Positions 9,484-19,279 of a stretch of DNA of 64,000 nucleotides are shown piece by piece. The stretch lies in NCBI GenBank assembly GCA_030247855.1, contig JAPDRN010000028.1:124001-188000 (forward strand), read 5' to 3'. The stretch's first letter is position 1. Every line of letters begins with the position of its first letter. The position numbers and the translations under genes were made by a program. The notes beneath the pieces are model-generated. The model had not been told where the DNA came from. It did no database searches and saw only the letters and a program-made list of their open reading frames with translations. The DNA comes from Knufia peltigerae (taxonomy: Eukaryota > Ascomycota > Eurotiomycetes > Chaetothyriales > Trichomeriaceae).

Positions 9484-10254
9484 TTATTTCCTGGGGTAAA
9501 GCACCTCGTGATTGATCAACGTCTCCTTGGAGAACAAACACTTTCCGTCACACGCCGTCTCACCCGAGGCGGCACGGCACTCCTGTTGCGGGTGCGCGAT
9601 CGACCAGAGCGTGCACCTGCTCAGAGTGTCGACACGCCGACGCCGTTCGGCCCTCATTTCGGCCTTGGTCGCCTCCAGGCCAGACCGAAAGACCGGGTTG
9701 GTGGCGGCGGAGTCGCGGAGGCGGGAGTGGTCGAGAGGCCGAAAGGCCCCCTGGACGTCCCAGTACGCCGTGTGCTTGATGATGTAGCACCTCAACCGAG
9801 GCAGGAGGTCGGTCTCGTACATTTGTTCGATGAAACCGCCACTGGGAGCGAAGGGGGGACCGAAGGAGTCGAACATGTCGTGGAGTTCGTAAAGGGCCAC
9901 GGCGCACAACTTGTCGACGGCCAGGCGGTGTGCCATGTGGAAGATGTCGAGGTACATTTGGTCGGCGTCGATTTCGAAGTAGTCCATGTACGCGTCAAGA
10001 GACAAAGGTCGCTCGTACAGCCACTCGAGGAAGATTTGGAACAATCGAGGCTCTTCTTCAGGTAGGTTCATTTTGTTTTGACTTCCCTCTTCATAAGGGC
10101 CGAGAAAGGCGCAGGCAAAGAACCGGGAACACGCGCAGATGAGTGCTTTGTGACAGTAGGTTGGTTTTTTCGACTCTCCAACGAAGATTTGAACATAGTC
10201 TTGTCCGGCGTCGATTTGAGGAGGCTTCAGGTAGTCAGGGGCGTCGGAAAACAT
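9484..10254 (-). CDS. BTB/POZ domain protein
   Basis: Single exon, 256 residues. Residues 18-125 form a BTB/POZ fold: a VQIFVGESKKPTYCHKALIC start (typical vxV-x8-hk-liC pattern), the FFACAFLGPYEEG segment, then FLEWLYERPL. After the BTB domain comes a helical region with HMAHRLAVDKL, as in the many fungal BTB proteins that lack a Kelch or MATH domain. Such proteins often act as self-associating adaptors or as Cullin-3 substrate receptors; no partner is indicated here. The C-terminal 60 residues contain several cysteines (CTLWSI, CRAA, CDGKC) with no recognised zinc motif. Targets are unknown. Confidence 0.8.
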   Translation of the reverse strand: MFSDAPDYLKPPQIDAGQDYVQIFVGESKKPTYCHKALICACSRFFACAFLGPYEEGSQNKMNLPEEEPRLFQIFLEWLYERPLSLDAYMDYFEIDADQMYLDIFHMAHRLAVDKLCAVALYELHDMFDSFGPPFAPSGGFIEQMYETDLLPRLRCYIIKHTAYWDVQGAFRPLDHSRLRDSAATNPVFRSGLEATKAEMRAERRRRVDTLSRCTLWSIAHPQQECRAASGETACDGKCLFSKETLINHEVLYPRK

Positions 10255-11052
10255 GATGGGAGGCGAGGAGAGAAAGAGTCAATGTAAGACACGGCAGGAG
10301 AAGGAAAAGTGTGCGTGTGTGTGTGTGGGTATGCGTATGACCAAGATCAGGGAGCAGAGAGCAACCGCGCATGCAGACCAAGAATCCAAGAGAAAATAGA
10401 GCAAACCGCTTTCATTGCATTGTAAGAGAGAGAGATTGAGAGAAAGGATTGAACGCATATCATGAGGTATGGGAAGAAAAACACCACGAAAGTGAAGGAA
10501 CAACGCCTATTTGGGCGGGTGGTGAGAACAAGAGAGGCATAAAACAAGGCGCAAGATCATGACAATAGTGCCTCACCTCAATAGATGGTCAGAAGTGGGC
10601 CAAACAATGTCACAGTACTCCGCGCGAAGCAAGAGAGGAGGCGAGACAGTGGAAAGATGAATTGAATCGTCAAAGGCAACGCAAGGCTGAGTTGGGCTCG
10701 GGCGACGACAATGTGGATGAAGAGTCGAAAACAATAAAGCGAGGTAGGAGGTTTGTCGCGTGTTCATTGACAAGAGATGAAACTTCCATTGTACGTTGGA
10801 AGCAGAAGAACGCCCAGTTTGTCAATGATACTGAGACGGAGAGAATGAATAGTTCTTTGAGAGATAACGATCTGAACTTTTTGAGACGTGCATGGAAATT
10901 CATGCCCAATGTGTTTACTCTGTAAAAGTCTTCCTGTGTAAGTGGCTCTGAAAAACCACAGTGTGTGTGATATATGAGTTGTTTTTATTTTTATATAGCA
11001 GAGACCAAAGGTAAGAGAGAGCTTACATACATGTACAGTAGAACAAACTACC
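10255..11052. other. Gap between the BTB and NmrA-like genes
   Basis: The left part is the BTB promoter and leader, with a GT-rich run at about 10310-10330 and GA-rich stretches near 10425-10445. The right part is the 3' flank of the NmrA-like gene. I see no further gene. Confidence 0.5.
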
Positions 11053-11943
11053 TTAGACACCTTGCAGAGCATCCTCCATGGCCTCCTTGAACGTCTTTGG
11101 CGGCAAGTCCAACAACTCGTTGGCATACTCTGGTCTCCCTCGCCAGTCGCTACCGGGAAGAACGACGCCCATCGTCAGCTTCCCCAGGGCACTGTTGTCG
11201 CCGCTCCGGACCTGTTGCTTGGTGTCCTCGAGCCACTTGTCAAAGGGGATCTCCTCGACCTGCCACTTGCCTGTCTTGGCTTCGATGGCGTCCAAGATTT
11301 CCTTTTGGCTGGTGGTGAAATCCTGGATCACCAGCAGCTTGTTCTTGGTCTGTTCGTCCTTCTCGAGGGCCCGGACCACCGCCAGGGCACAGTTGTCCAA
11401 CGTCGTCGCCACCCACTTGGTCTCGCCTCCGCCGATGATGGTGGCCTTTTTCTCGTCCCAGAAAAATTGGAAGAAGCCGGATCGGACACCCATTTCGAAA
11501 AACACGTTGCAGATGATGCAGGTCCAGTCCAGGCCTTCCTTCTCCTTGGCCATGGCGTAGTCTCGGACGTCGTGCTTGATCTTGAACATCGGTCTCAAAT
11601 CGGTGAGCCACGTGGGGAGATCGTCGAGCCCGTATTCGGTCGGGAAGTATCGTTTGACGCCGGCCGCGAGGCACGCGTCGATGAACTTGTACTGTTCGTG
11701 CATGCCGGTCATGGAGATGGCCGACACCACGGCGTCGATGCCCTTGAAGGCCTCGACGAGTTGCGCGGGCGGATAGTCATCTGCGACTTTACGGACGGCA
11801 ACTTTGGACGGGAATTGAGCGGTCGATGATTCCCGAGTCAAGACCGTGACTTCGAATTTCGACGGTGACGCGAGAAGGTGTTTCAGGATCAAAGTACCCA
11901 GGTTACCCGAAGCACCTATGAGCAGAATGCGATTGAGAGTCAT
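11053..11943 (-). CDS. NmrA-like NAD(P)-binding reductase (isoflavone reductase family)
   Basis: 296 residues from the ATG at 11943. The frame is open further upstream, but MTLNRILLIGASGNLG is the normal start: a beta strand leading into GASGNLG (residues 9-15), the glycine-rich dinucleotide loop. Later features are TVLTRESS (NADP-type loop after strand 2), DAVVSAIS, and RYFPTEYGLD, all typical of the PCBER/isoflavone-reductase branch of NmrA-like atypical short-chain dehydrogenases. In fungi these are either reductases of aromatic compounds or redox sensors; substrate is unknown. The Tyr of a classical YxxxK site is not required in this branch. Length is usual. Confidence 0.85.
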   Translation of the reverse strand: MTLNRILLIGASGNLGTLILKHLLASPSKFEVTVLTRESSTAQFPSKVAVRKVADDYPPAQLVEAFKGIDAVVSAISMTGMHEQYKFIDACLAAGVKRYFPTEYGLDDLPTWLTDLRPMFKIKHDVRDYAMAKEKEGLDWTCIICNVFFEMGVRSGFFQFFWDEKKATIIGGGETKWVATTLDNCALAVVRALEKDEQTKNKLLVIQDFTTSQKEILDAIEAKTGKWQVEEIPFDKWLEDTKQQVRSGDNSALGKLTMGVVLPGSDWRGRPEYANELLDLPPKTFKEAMEDALQGV

Positions 11944-12493
11944 CTTGGAGAAGTTCTTGCCTAGGAAATTAACAGCGTGTGTAAGAAATGGAGAGAGGTG
12001 TCGAAGCAAAGAGAAGAGATTTTCTCGTTTCCAAGTAGCGTTGACGGAAAAGTAGCAAAGTATTATAACAAAAGCCCGTTCGATGGATGTCTGGATTGTT
12101 GGAGAAGTAGTCAAAGTGGGTGGGAGCAACACGGAGTAAGATGGATACAACCCCCTGTCTAGACGAGGCGAATTGTGTGGGGTTGGACGCTTTAACCCCA
12201 ATGAGATATCAATATCTCACGAACTGCCGGTTTGACCCCACACTCTCTCTTATGTTCTCCAGATATCCATGAGAAGAAAATACGAGGATTTGCTTGAAGT
12301 TTGCAGAGAAGTCCAGACTTCTTTAGTAAGGCTATAAAAAACCAAACAGCAAAAAGAAAACCTCACTTTTCGAAAAAAAAAGGGTTTTTTAAAGGAGAGA
12401 AAATGAGGTGACATGTTATGTTTTTCCTGGGCAAGGGGGGGCTGAAGAAGGGGGGAGGTTATACTCGTTATGTTCCATCTCTTTTTGTTTTGT
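11944..12493. other. Upstream region of the NmrA-like gene
   Basis: Presumed promoter and leader on the right side of the minus-strand gene. No gene is recognised; A-rich and G-rich simple tracts appear near 12375-12395 and 12430-12465. Confidence 0.45.
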
Positions 12494-12700
12494 TGGCCGT
12501 CCATCACATAGCCATGTGATTTTATCCTGAGCCATTATCGATCGAAGGAGGAGGAGGAGGAGGAGGAATCGAACCGAGAGATAAAGGAGGAGGAATTGTT
12601 GTTCACAGTGGGATTCGAACCCGAGGCCATAATTTCCTGCTCGCCTCAGTGAATGGCCGTCCACCACATAAGCCATGTGGATTTAACCTGAGCCACCACT
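12494..12700 (-). repeat. Duplicated tRNA-like (SINE-like) element
   Basis: A 41-42 nt block appears twice in direct orientation, at 12494-12534 and 12654-12695, about 88% identical by eye. On the minus strand each copy starts with TGGCTCAGG, which resembles a Pol III A box, followed by a hairpin (CCACAT/ATGTGG or TCACAT/ATGTGA). Downstream on the minus strand are two B-box-like sequences, GGTTCGAATCC (near 12611-12622) and GGTTCGATTCC (near 12566-12577). A full cloverleaf cannot be formed: the D stem and a proper T stem are missing and the loop lacks U33, so this is not called a tRNA gene. A tRNA-derived SINE or decayed tRNA-like sequence fits best. A (GGA)n tract lies at 12546-12567. Confidence 0.5.
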
Positions 12701-12835
12701 GAGGGATCTTGGTGATTGTTGAAGGAAAATTCACTGATTTGAATGATATTGACTGGAATATTTTTGAGGTTCTCTTCAAGACTTCCAGCGGCAACAATGA
12801 CTAGCATGTACTGTACCAAATGACCCGATGTCGTC

Positions 12836-13516
12836 ACACATTTACTTGCTGTGTACAATGCCATCTCTTACACTTGGGGCAAGGACCCGTCCACGGCCGA
12901 GATCGTTGTCAATGGTCGCAAGAAGAGAATCTCAAGCTCGGCCGAACTGATGCTGCAGCAACTTCGTCATCCGGTCGACTCGCAAACAAGATGAATCGAC
13001 GCCATCTGTATCAATCAATCAGATCCGAAGGAACGCAGTACTCAAGTGCAAAAGATGGATGATATCTTCTCAGGTGCCGTCCTCGTCATTTCCTGGTTGT
13101 GTGATAGCAGTGTCAGCCTCCAAGGTGGACAGAACGGGCACATATCTGACATCTTCAATCTTACCCAACAGGCGACTGATGACGAGAAGCCGCCTCCTCA
13201 GACCAGACGGAATAGAAATGCCGATAAAACCCAACCGCAGCAATTGGCGCGCAAAACTAAACTACAGAAAACGATTCCACTATTCGAGGCTTTCTTAAGT
13301 CATCGGTATGGGAGAAGAAGATGGATCGTCCAAGAAGTCTCACTGGCACGAAGCGCCGTGGTCAGATGCGGACCTCATGTCGTTCCCTTTGCACATATCT
13401 CCGAGATAGTCGACTACTGTTCTCGACGACTAGACAAGAATTTCTCGGACAGCCTAGACATGCGTTTATGTCGGCTCCACAGCTCTATATCTCCTATGTC
13501 TTGCAATTTCCCGTAG
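12836..13516 (+). pseudogene. HET-domain (heterokaryon incompatibility) gene remnant
   Basis: One frame begins with the HET hallmark YNAISYTWG at 12854, continues to IDAICINQSDPKERSTQVQ, and later reads RRRWIVQEVSLA, all standard HET-domain blocks. A TGA at 12992-12994 stands where HET proteins have the Trp of the W-I-D-A-I-C-I-N-Q block. The sequence before the YxAxSYTWG block has an in-frame stop at 12821, so the normal N-terminus is absent, and the frame ends at 13516 without a C-terminal region. HET proteins trigger cell death after fusion of unlike hyphae; this copy looks broken. The TGG to TGA change is a G-to-A in a CpA context on the other strand, as repeat-induced point mutation (RIP) would produce. 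Confidence 0.75.
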
Positions 13517-13993
13517 GAAGCCGGCTAAAAGGGAGCCGTCACCACCTACTTACTCCCACGGCCTGTGGCTAGGTTGGACTCCTCAATCGTTGCACTTCTA
13601 TATCCATTGGCAAAGGCTTGTCATGTCGATATAGGTTTTGGACGCTCCGACCCCTCTAGGGACCATCTGTCGAATCATGGCTTTTCTAACGTCTCAATTT
13701 TACCCAGACAATAATCAAAGTTATATTGCTAAAAGTGAATTAGGCGATCGATACAGAGTATATTGTTAACCGGGATACTCCTTGCCTAGAGGTACAGTTT
13801 TCTCGAGCGAGGAGAAGCCCGAAGTTCGAGGACTTCGATCTCATAAGAAGAAGGTGTCTTTGGATAACCGCTTTGCCCCTATCACTCTCCTGGCAGAACC
13901 ATCCCAACACCGCGCTTGTACGTCAACCGTAAAACACCGATTACGATATGCTCCCTGAAGATTTGTCCTGCAAAGCGATACCTAGCTGGCCAC
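13517..13993. other. Gap after the HET remnant
   Basis: No gene recognised; probably the rest of the decayed HET locus plus the 3' flank of erdS. Confidence 0.4.
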
Positions 13994-16723
13994 CTATTCG
14001 CCCTCTTGGAAAAACTCGACAATAGCTTGTGCTCCCTTTGGCCCTAGACCCCTGGGAGGATAGCAAAGGTATAGTGCATCTTCCAACGTATTGAACTTGG
14101 CTCGAAAACCCGTCTTCCTGTCCAAGTTGAATTTCGCAGCCAATGTCTGATACAGTGAGTTCAGGGTTGCGCCTTTCGCCCCGCCGATATTGTGACCACT
14201 GGTCAACGTCGTCGTCGCACCGGCGCCAAAGGTACATGACTTGTACCCGGAGTCAGCTGCAGCTTTCAGAGCGGTTTGCACCGTCATTTCGACGCTTCCA
14301 TTTTCTGCCCCTGGGAAATCCAAGGCCCACTTGATCTGTACCCCATACCGGGGTGCCAGCTGTGCAAGCACTACCAAAGAATGCACCTTCCCACTTTCGT
14401 CTTGTGCGATGAAATATTGACGATGTGAGGCATCCTTGAATGGAGTGATCTCGCTCAGATGAACTTGCGGTCCTTCTCGTTTGTCTTGCCACTCTTTGAT
14501 GCGTTCTTCCACCTTCTCTCGTAGGTCCCCCGGCACCTCGCTCCCATAATCTGCGGCCTTTACGCCCTCCTTTTCTGCGTGTCGAATTTTTCGTTCCACA
14601 TCGCCATCAAGGTTCAAGTGCTCATTATTGGCCAGATTGACACGTTGTTCGGCTACATTTGTGAAGCTCCTCCATCCAAGCTTGTTGCCAAGTACCTCTT
14701 CAACTTCTTTGTTGACCAGGATGAACAATGGTCGAAGATGAGTCTCTCGGCGCAGCCAGGTCAGAAAAGCACTGATGACATCTTCGAGCTGGCGCGGATC
14801 GCACAGTGGATTTCCGGGGCAAATTGCTCGGTCGTGTGCAGGAACATAAGCAATCGCCGCCCCGGTCTTGTCGTCTCGCCAGATTTGAAATCTCTCGTCC
14901 ATCCAGGATGTATTGGTGGCATCGCCGTAGTTTGCCACCAGATTCTCAAGAGGTTGGAGGTGGCCTTTTGGTCTATGTAAGGTGGTGTCTTCGGGATGTC
15001 GCAAAGAAGACTGCGGTTTTGCTGGGAAACTCTTTGGATCGCGAGGGAACAATGACGCATAGCGCAAATTCCCTAGATCGAGAATGAGTGACACTAAGCG
15101 TTCCAGTCCAATACCAGCACCTGCATGAGGAGGTGCCACCCATTCGAAGGCTTCGAGGTACTCCTGGAGATCTTTCGCATCCATGCCCTGACTTTCCATG
15201 CGCTCCTTCAAGAGTGCATAGTCATGAATCCGCTGCCCACCCGACAGTATCTCTTGTCCACGGACCATAAAGTCGAAAGAATTGGTGACTTGATCGTTTT
15301 TAGGGTCATGCATGGTGTAAAAGGGCCGGGCAGAAGCAGGGAACTTGTCGAGTATATAGTAGTCAGTGTGGTACTCTTCTTTCACTAATTCTCCTAGTCG
15401 TCGTTCGGCCCGAGTGGACAGGTCTTCAAGTTCAGATTGGCGGGATCCATCGTCATTGGTCCACCCTGAATCATTCAGCAGTTTGGCGCCCTCTGCGAAA
15501 GTGATCCTCGGGGTTTCTTCGAGCCAGACCAAGTCATCATGTGGGAAATGGTGCTTCAGAGTATCGATGTCGTTTCGGTTGCGCTCGTACAACGTTTTGA
15601 AGATCTCCTTCAAAGTTGCGTCAATCAACCACATCGCCTCATGATAATGCCGGTCGATTGCCATTTCCAGGTCCAACCCGGTATACTCGGTCATATGCCG
15701 CGGCGTGTTGGAATTCTCTGCGCGAAAGACTGGTCCGATTTCGAATACCTTGGCAAAGTCTGCTGATATACACATCTGCTTGGCCAGCTGTGGGCTCTGG
15801 GCGAGGAAGGCTGGTCGGCCGAAATAGTTGAGCTTGAATACGTCGGCACCACCTTCGGTTGCGCCACCTTGCAATTTCGGAGTGTGTATCTCCAAGAATC
15901 CATGGTCTTCAAGGTAGATGCGGAAGGTCCTGCATACACTCGACTGTATTCTAAATATTGCCTGGGCCGAGGGCGTTCGCAGGTCCAACACTCGGTTTGA
16001 CAATCTGATTCGGTCGGTTATTGAATGACCATCCGTCGCAGCATCCGCCTCGTAAACACTGAACGGGATAGGAACTGTTCTCGCCGAGACCACGTGCATT
16101 TTCTGGATATCGAGTTCAGCCTCGTGGATGCTTGTGCCTTTGACGGTCTGTTCTGGTCTCTTAACCGTTACTTTAGCTATGACAATAGTGCCAGTCCGAA
16201 TGTGTTCAGCCCATCGGACCATATTCTCAGAGACACCACCATCCACTGCGCGAAGAACCCCTTGTATTGTGGTTGTCTGTTCGCGAAAAATGACAAACGC
16301 AAGTTTTGCACTCATATGTCGGACCACATGCACTCGGGCTCGAAATGTGATCTCCTGCCCAATGTAGTCGCTACCCACATTCTTTAGAGATGTCCACTGG
16401 TTTTTCCAGAGGTCGTTTTCGGGGGCCTCGTCTTGAGATTGCATCAAGGGCAACTTTCCGTAGCGCTCTTTGATTTCAGGAGGGTCACTGTTGTCGAGAA
16501 ATTCATCCAAGCCTTTTGCCCGCAGACCATGATACGAAACATCAGAGTCGTCCTCCTCGCTGCTGGACCAGTGTTCTTTCTCCTGAATGATCCTCACGAC
16601 ATCCTTCTCAGCACCTCCTCGGTATTCCTTATCGCCACGGCGTCGTATCGTTTCGCTCAAGCCATGCTTATGGGTCGAGACTTTGTCACGTAAGCTCGAG
16701 ATGATACTTTTAACTTCGGCCAT
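13994..16723 (-). CDS. erdS: Ergosteryl-aspartate synthase (AspRS-DUF2156 fusion)
   Basis: Single exon, 909 residues from the ATG at 16723 (MAEVKSIISSLRDK); another ATG 75 nt upstream is in frame but adds an Arg-rich tail. Residues about 110-570 are a complete eukaryotic-type aspartyl-tRNA synthetase: OB-fold anticodon domain, motif 2 FEIGPVFRAENSNTPRH (near 330), and motif 3 GAGIGLERLVSLILDLGNLR (near 536). Residues about 590-900 are a DUF2156/aminoacyl-tRNA transferase domain of the MprF type. In fungi this fusion is ErdS, which charges tRNA-Asp and transfers aspartate to the 3-hydroxyl of ergosterol, making a modified membrane sterol. That function is known for the family, not shown here. 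A separate AspRS for translation is expected elsewhere. No alpha/beta-hydrolase of the ErdH type is next to it. Confidence 0.92.
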   Translation of the reverse strand: MAEVKSIISSLRDKVSTHKHGLSETIRRRGDKEYRGGAEKDVVRIIQEKEHWSSSEEDDSDVSYHGLRAKGLDEFLDNSDPPEIKERYGKLPLMQSQDEAPENDLWKNQWTSLKNVGSDYIGQEITFRARVHVVRHMSAKLAFVIFREQTTTIQGVLRAVDGGVSENMVRWAEHIRTGTIVIAKVTVKRPEQTVKGTSIHEAELDIQKMHVVSARTVPIPFSVYEADAATDGHSITDRIRLSNRVLDLRTPSAQAIFRIQSSVCRTFRIYLEDHGFLEIHTPKLQGGATEGGADVFKLNYFGRPAFLAQSPQLAKQMCISADFAKVFEIGPVFRAENSNTPRHMTEYTGLDLEMAIDRHYHEAMWLIDATLKEIFKTLYERNRNDIDTLKHHFPHDDLVWLEETPRITFAEGAKLLNDSGWTNDDGSRQSELEDLSTRAERRLGELVKEEYHTDYYILDKFPASARPFYTMHDPKNDQVTNSFDFMVRGQEILSGGQRIHDYALLKERMESQGMDAKDLQEYLEAFEWVAPPHAGAGIGLERLVSLILDLGNLRYASLFPRDPKSFPAKPQSSLRHPEDTTLHRPKGHLQPLENLVANYGDATNTSWMDERFQIWRDDKTGAAIAYVPAHDRAICPGNPLCDPRQLEDVISAFLTWLRRETHLRPLFILVNKEVEEVLGNKLGWRSFTNVAEQRVNLANNEHLNLDGDVERKIRHAEKEGVKAADYGSEVPGDLREKVEERIKEWQDKREGPQVHLSEITPFKDASHRQYFIAQDESGKVHSLVVLAQLAPRYGVQIKWALDFPGAENGSVEMTVQTALKAAADSGYKSCTFGAGATTTLTSGHNIGGAKGATLNSLYQTLAAKFNLDRKTGFRAKFNTLEDALYLCYPPRGLGPKGAQAIVEFFQEGE

Positions 16724-17576
16724 TATAGAAGGTGTATGAGTGCGAAGGATGGCACCGCGGCTAAACACGCAAGATCTTCGATATAAAGGGAAAGACAATA
16801 GACTTCAGATCAGGATATTGCGAAAAAGCAAATTATAGCGGCAGATCACCCAACGAGGGAATGCAACCCGGCGTCACCTTTGTAGGGATCTAGAGCAGCT
16901 CCATTGGGCGAGTTTCGAGAGGAGGAAGAATGGACAAACAATGACAGAGAAGTTACGTCATTGGATTCATTGAGATGGTGTTCATGAATTCGCTAAACAT
17001 GCGCCATGAAATGATCTACGCATTGTGCCTTGGTTTATCGACGCAGTTTCGGCGTAGAGAACTCATTGGGAAGCGGCCTGTTTCAGACGTGGTCGTTCAC
17101 GTTGGTCCAGGACAAGGTTCCGGGCAGCAACTGGCCAGGAATAATGGCAGAGGGATCATTCAGGTGGCGGTAGAACTTGAAATTCGCCATGATGAGACAG
17201 ATACGACATTGTTCTGGTGGAGAATCAAGAAAGAAGCCGCCTGGGATCAGACCCGAGAATAGAAAGAATACGACATGGCGGCGGACATTTGCTCCGAATG
17301 CCACGGCCCGTTCAAGATGGCGAGTGGCACGAGTTCGTTCGATTAGTGGACCTGGCACGTGATATGCTGGTCTTCCACACCAGCCCCAAAACCAGCCACA
17401 AGCCACAGCTCGCTATACTTGCCCTGCTAAACCCGACTCCGGCAAGACCGCCAAAATTTTTGGGCAACGTTCATGGCGGGATGTTATATGAGCGACCCTG
17501 GTATACGGAGTATGAGTTCGGACGTTGAGCTACTCTATTTCATCTAACAATCTGTTCCTACACTATTCCCGTTGAC
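16724..17576. other. Divergent promoter region of erdS and ACL4
   Basis: No gene recognised. One exact TACGGAGTA lies at 17504-17512, 65 bp before the ACL4 start. A minus-strand open frame at 17083-17406 has no recognised family and is not called. Confidence 0.45.
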
Positions 17577-18839
17577 ATGGCCAAAACCAAGACCAAATCC
17601 CAGCCGAAAGGCAAAGACATCCTTCGTTCTGCAAACTCCCGTCTAGTAAAATCCCCATTGTCAAAGCAGTCCCAGCGATCGACCGAAGACCTTTTGACGG
17701 AAGCGGCACAACTCCTCGAGCAGTCACAACCCGAACTTGCCCTACCCCTAGCTGAGCAAGCCCTTCGACAACTCGAGGCTGAAAGAGATGCCGAACAAAA
17801 TGCAGATATTGATACCCTCTTGCAACTCGCTGCGCAGGGTAAAACAACGTTACCGGAGGCATTGCTTGTCAAGGCAGAAATTGAACTAGCCCTCGGCGAA
17901 GGAGATTCTGCAAGAAAGAACTTCTCAAGGGCAGCACAGATCGACCGCAACGGTGCACTCGTGAGTGCAGAGCCTTGGTTATGGCTGGCACAATTGTGCG
18001 AAGAAGGCGGAAGAGAGAGCATTTCATATTTTGAGAAAGGGACCGAGGTTCTACGTAACGAGATCGATGTACTTGAAGACGACGACGCACAGGCTCTTAG
18101 TGAAACCACAAGCATACTGGATGAGAAACGAGCCAAACTCGCAGACACCCTTTGTGCAATGGCCGAGGTATACATGACCGACCTGAGCTGGGAAGAGGAC
18201 GCAGAGCAGAAATGCGAGACGTTTGTTACCGAAGCTGTGGCAGTGTGTCCCGACTATCTAAGTGCTGGGGTTCTACAGACATTGGCAAGCGTCCGCATCA
18301 GCCAAGAGCGCATGGATGATGCGAGGCAGGCACTCCGGCGGAGTATGGAGATTTGGAAGGACATTCCAACAGATACTGAGTCCAGCTCGCGGCCCGACTT
18401 TGCCACTCGCGTTAGTCTAGGCAGACTGCTCATGGAAGTCGAGGCCGAGCCCGAGGCCATGACGGTCATTGAAGGGTTGACCCGCGAAGACGACCAGAGC
18501 GTCGAATGCTGGTATCTGGGTGGATGGTGTCAGGTGCTAATCTCTCAAAAGCCCGGTACGACGTCAGAAGAACAGACCAAAAGTCAGGAGAAAGCGAAGA
18601 AATGGCTCGATGATTGCCTGAGACTGTATCGTCTTCAAGAATATGAGGATGACCGATTACGAGATCATGCCCTCGAATTGGTGCAAGGCTTGAACAAATC
18701 GCTAGGTGTGGAAGACCAAATGGATGACGACGACGCCTGGGAAGATGAAGAAGAAGATGAGGGTGATGAAGACGGGGACGTTGAGGTTGATGAAGATGGT
18801 CTTAGTGGCGATCAAGATCGTGATGTTGAAATGACATAA
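17577..18839 (+). CDS. ACL4: TPR assembly chaperone of ribosomal protein uL4 (Acl4-like)
   Basis: Single exon, 420 residues. The N-terminus is basic (MAKTKTKSQPKGKD). Residues 40-340 are helical with tetratricopeptide signatures such as ALPLAEQALRQLEAER, AEPWLWLAQLCEEGGRESISYFEKG and ECWYLGGWCQ. The last 45 residues are almost wholly Asp/Glu. This layout (TPR superhelix plus acidic tail) and these blocks match yeast Acl4, which binds newly made Rpl4/uL4 co-translationally and escorts it to nuclear pre-60S particles. Assignment to Acl4 rather than a generic TPR protein rests on the sequence style and length; I am fairly confident. Confidence 0.8.
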   Translation: MAKTKTKSQPKGKDILRSANSRLVKSPLSKQSQRSTEDLLTEAAQLLEQSQPELALPLAEQALRQLEAERDAEQNADIDTLLQLAAQGKTTLPEALLVKAEIELALGEGDSARKNFSRAAQIDRNGALVSAEPWLWLAQLCEEGGRESISYFEKGTEVLRNEIDVLEDDDAQALSETTSILDEKRAKLADTLCAMAEVYMTDLSWEEDAEQKCETFVTEAVAVCPDYLSAGVLQTLASVRISQERMDDARQALRRSMEIWKDIPTDTESSSRPDFATRVSLGRLLMEVEAEPEAMTVIEGLTREDDQSVECWYLGGWCQVLISQKPGTTSEEQTKSQEKAKKWLDDCLRLYRLQEYEDDRLRDHALELVQGLNKSLGVEDQMDDDDAWEDEEEDEGDEDGDVEVDEDGLSGDQDRDVEMT

Positions 18840-19279
18840 CCCGCGCCTATAGAGCGAGTAATGTAAACCAAAATCGTCGGCGCTATTATATGTTTTATGA
18901 ACACAGTTGTGTGACTTTGTCGTCGTCCTTTGAGAACGTATTGCATTCATTTCCGGAATGCCATGCTGCTTTGATATGCTGCGACAGCTGCCCAGATGAT
19001 ACGTTTCTCAATCTTCTGGACGAGAGACGTTGATATTGTTGTAGGTCATGATCTAAGAGTATCCAGGTCTGATGACTGCCTTTGTGGTAGCGTCGGGCGG
19101 AGCATGCGGGCAGACCTGGCTTGATGCAGTACGTCAAGGTGATATCAGCCTTGGCGTTTGACCAGCGGCATAATCAATGTCAACTTGGATCCAAAGACTT
19201 GAGTTCACGCCATCCATGAGAGGTCCCACGCAGATGAGGCCTCATCAAGGGGATAAGAGGTCAATAAGAACCCCCAGTC
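18840..19279. other. Convergent 3' gap
   Basis: 3' flanks of ACL4 and the carrier gene. Nothing coding is recognised. Confidence 0.5.

Noticed and set aside
9508..10065. 185-codon open frame on the plus strand
   Set aside because: Antisense to the BTB gene; composition (Val/Gly/Arg-rich) follows from the reverse of the coding strand.
11062..11829. 255-codon open frame on the plus strand
   Set aside because: It is antisense to the NmrA-like gene, which has clear motifs; the antisense product shows no family.
12605..12700. Candidate tRNA gene on the minus strand
   Set aside because: A and B box-like sequences exist, but no D stem or proper T stem forms and the would-be anticodon loop lacks U33.
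17083..17406. 107-codon minus-strand frame between erdS and ACL4
   Set aside because: Begins far from any promoter-like context and resembles no known protein.
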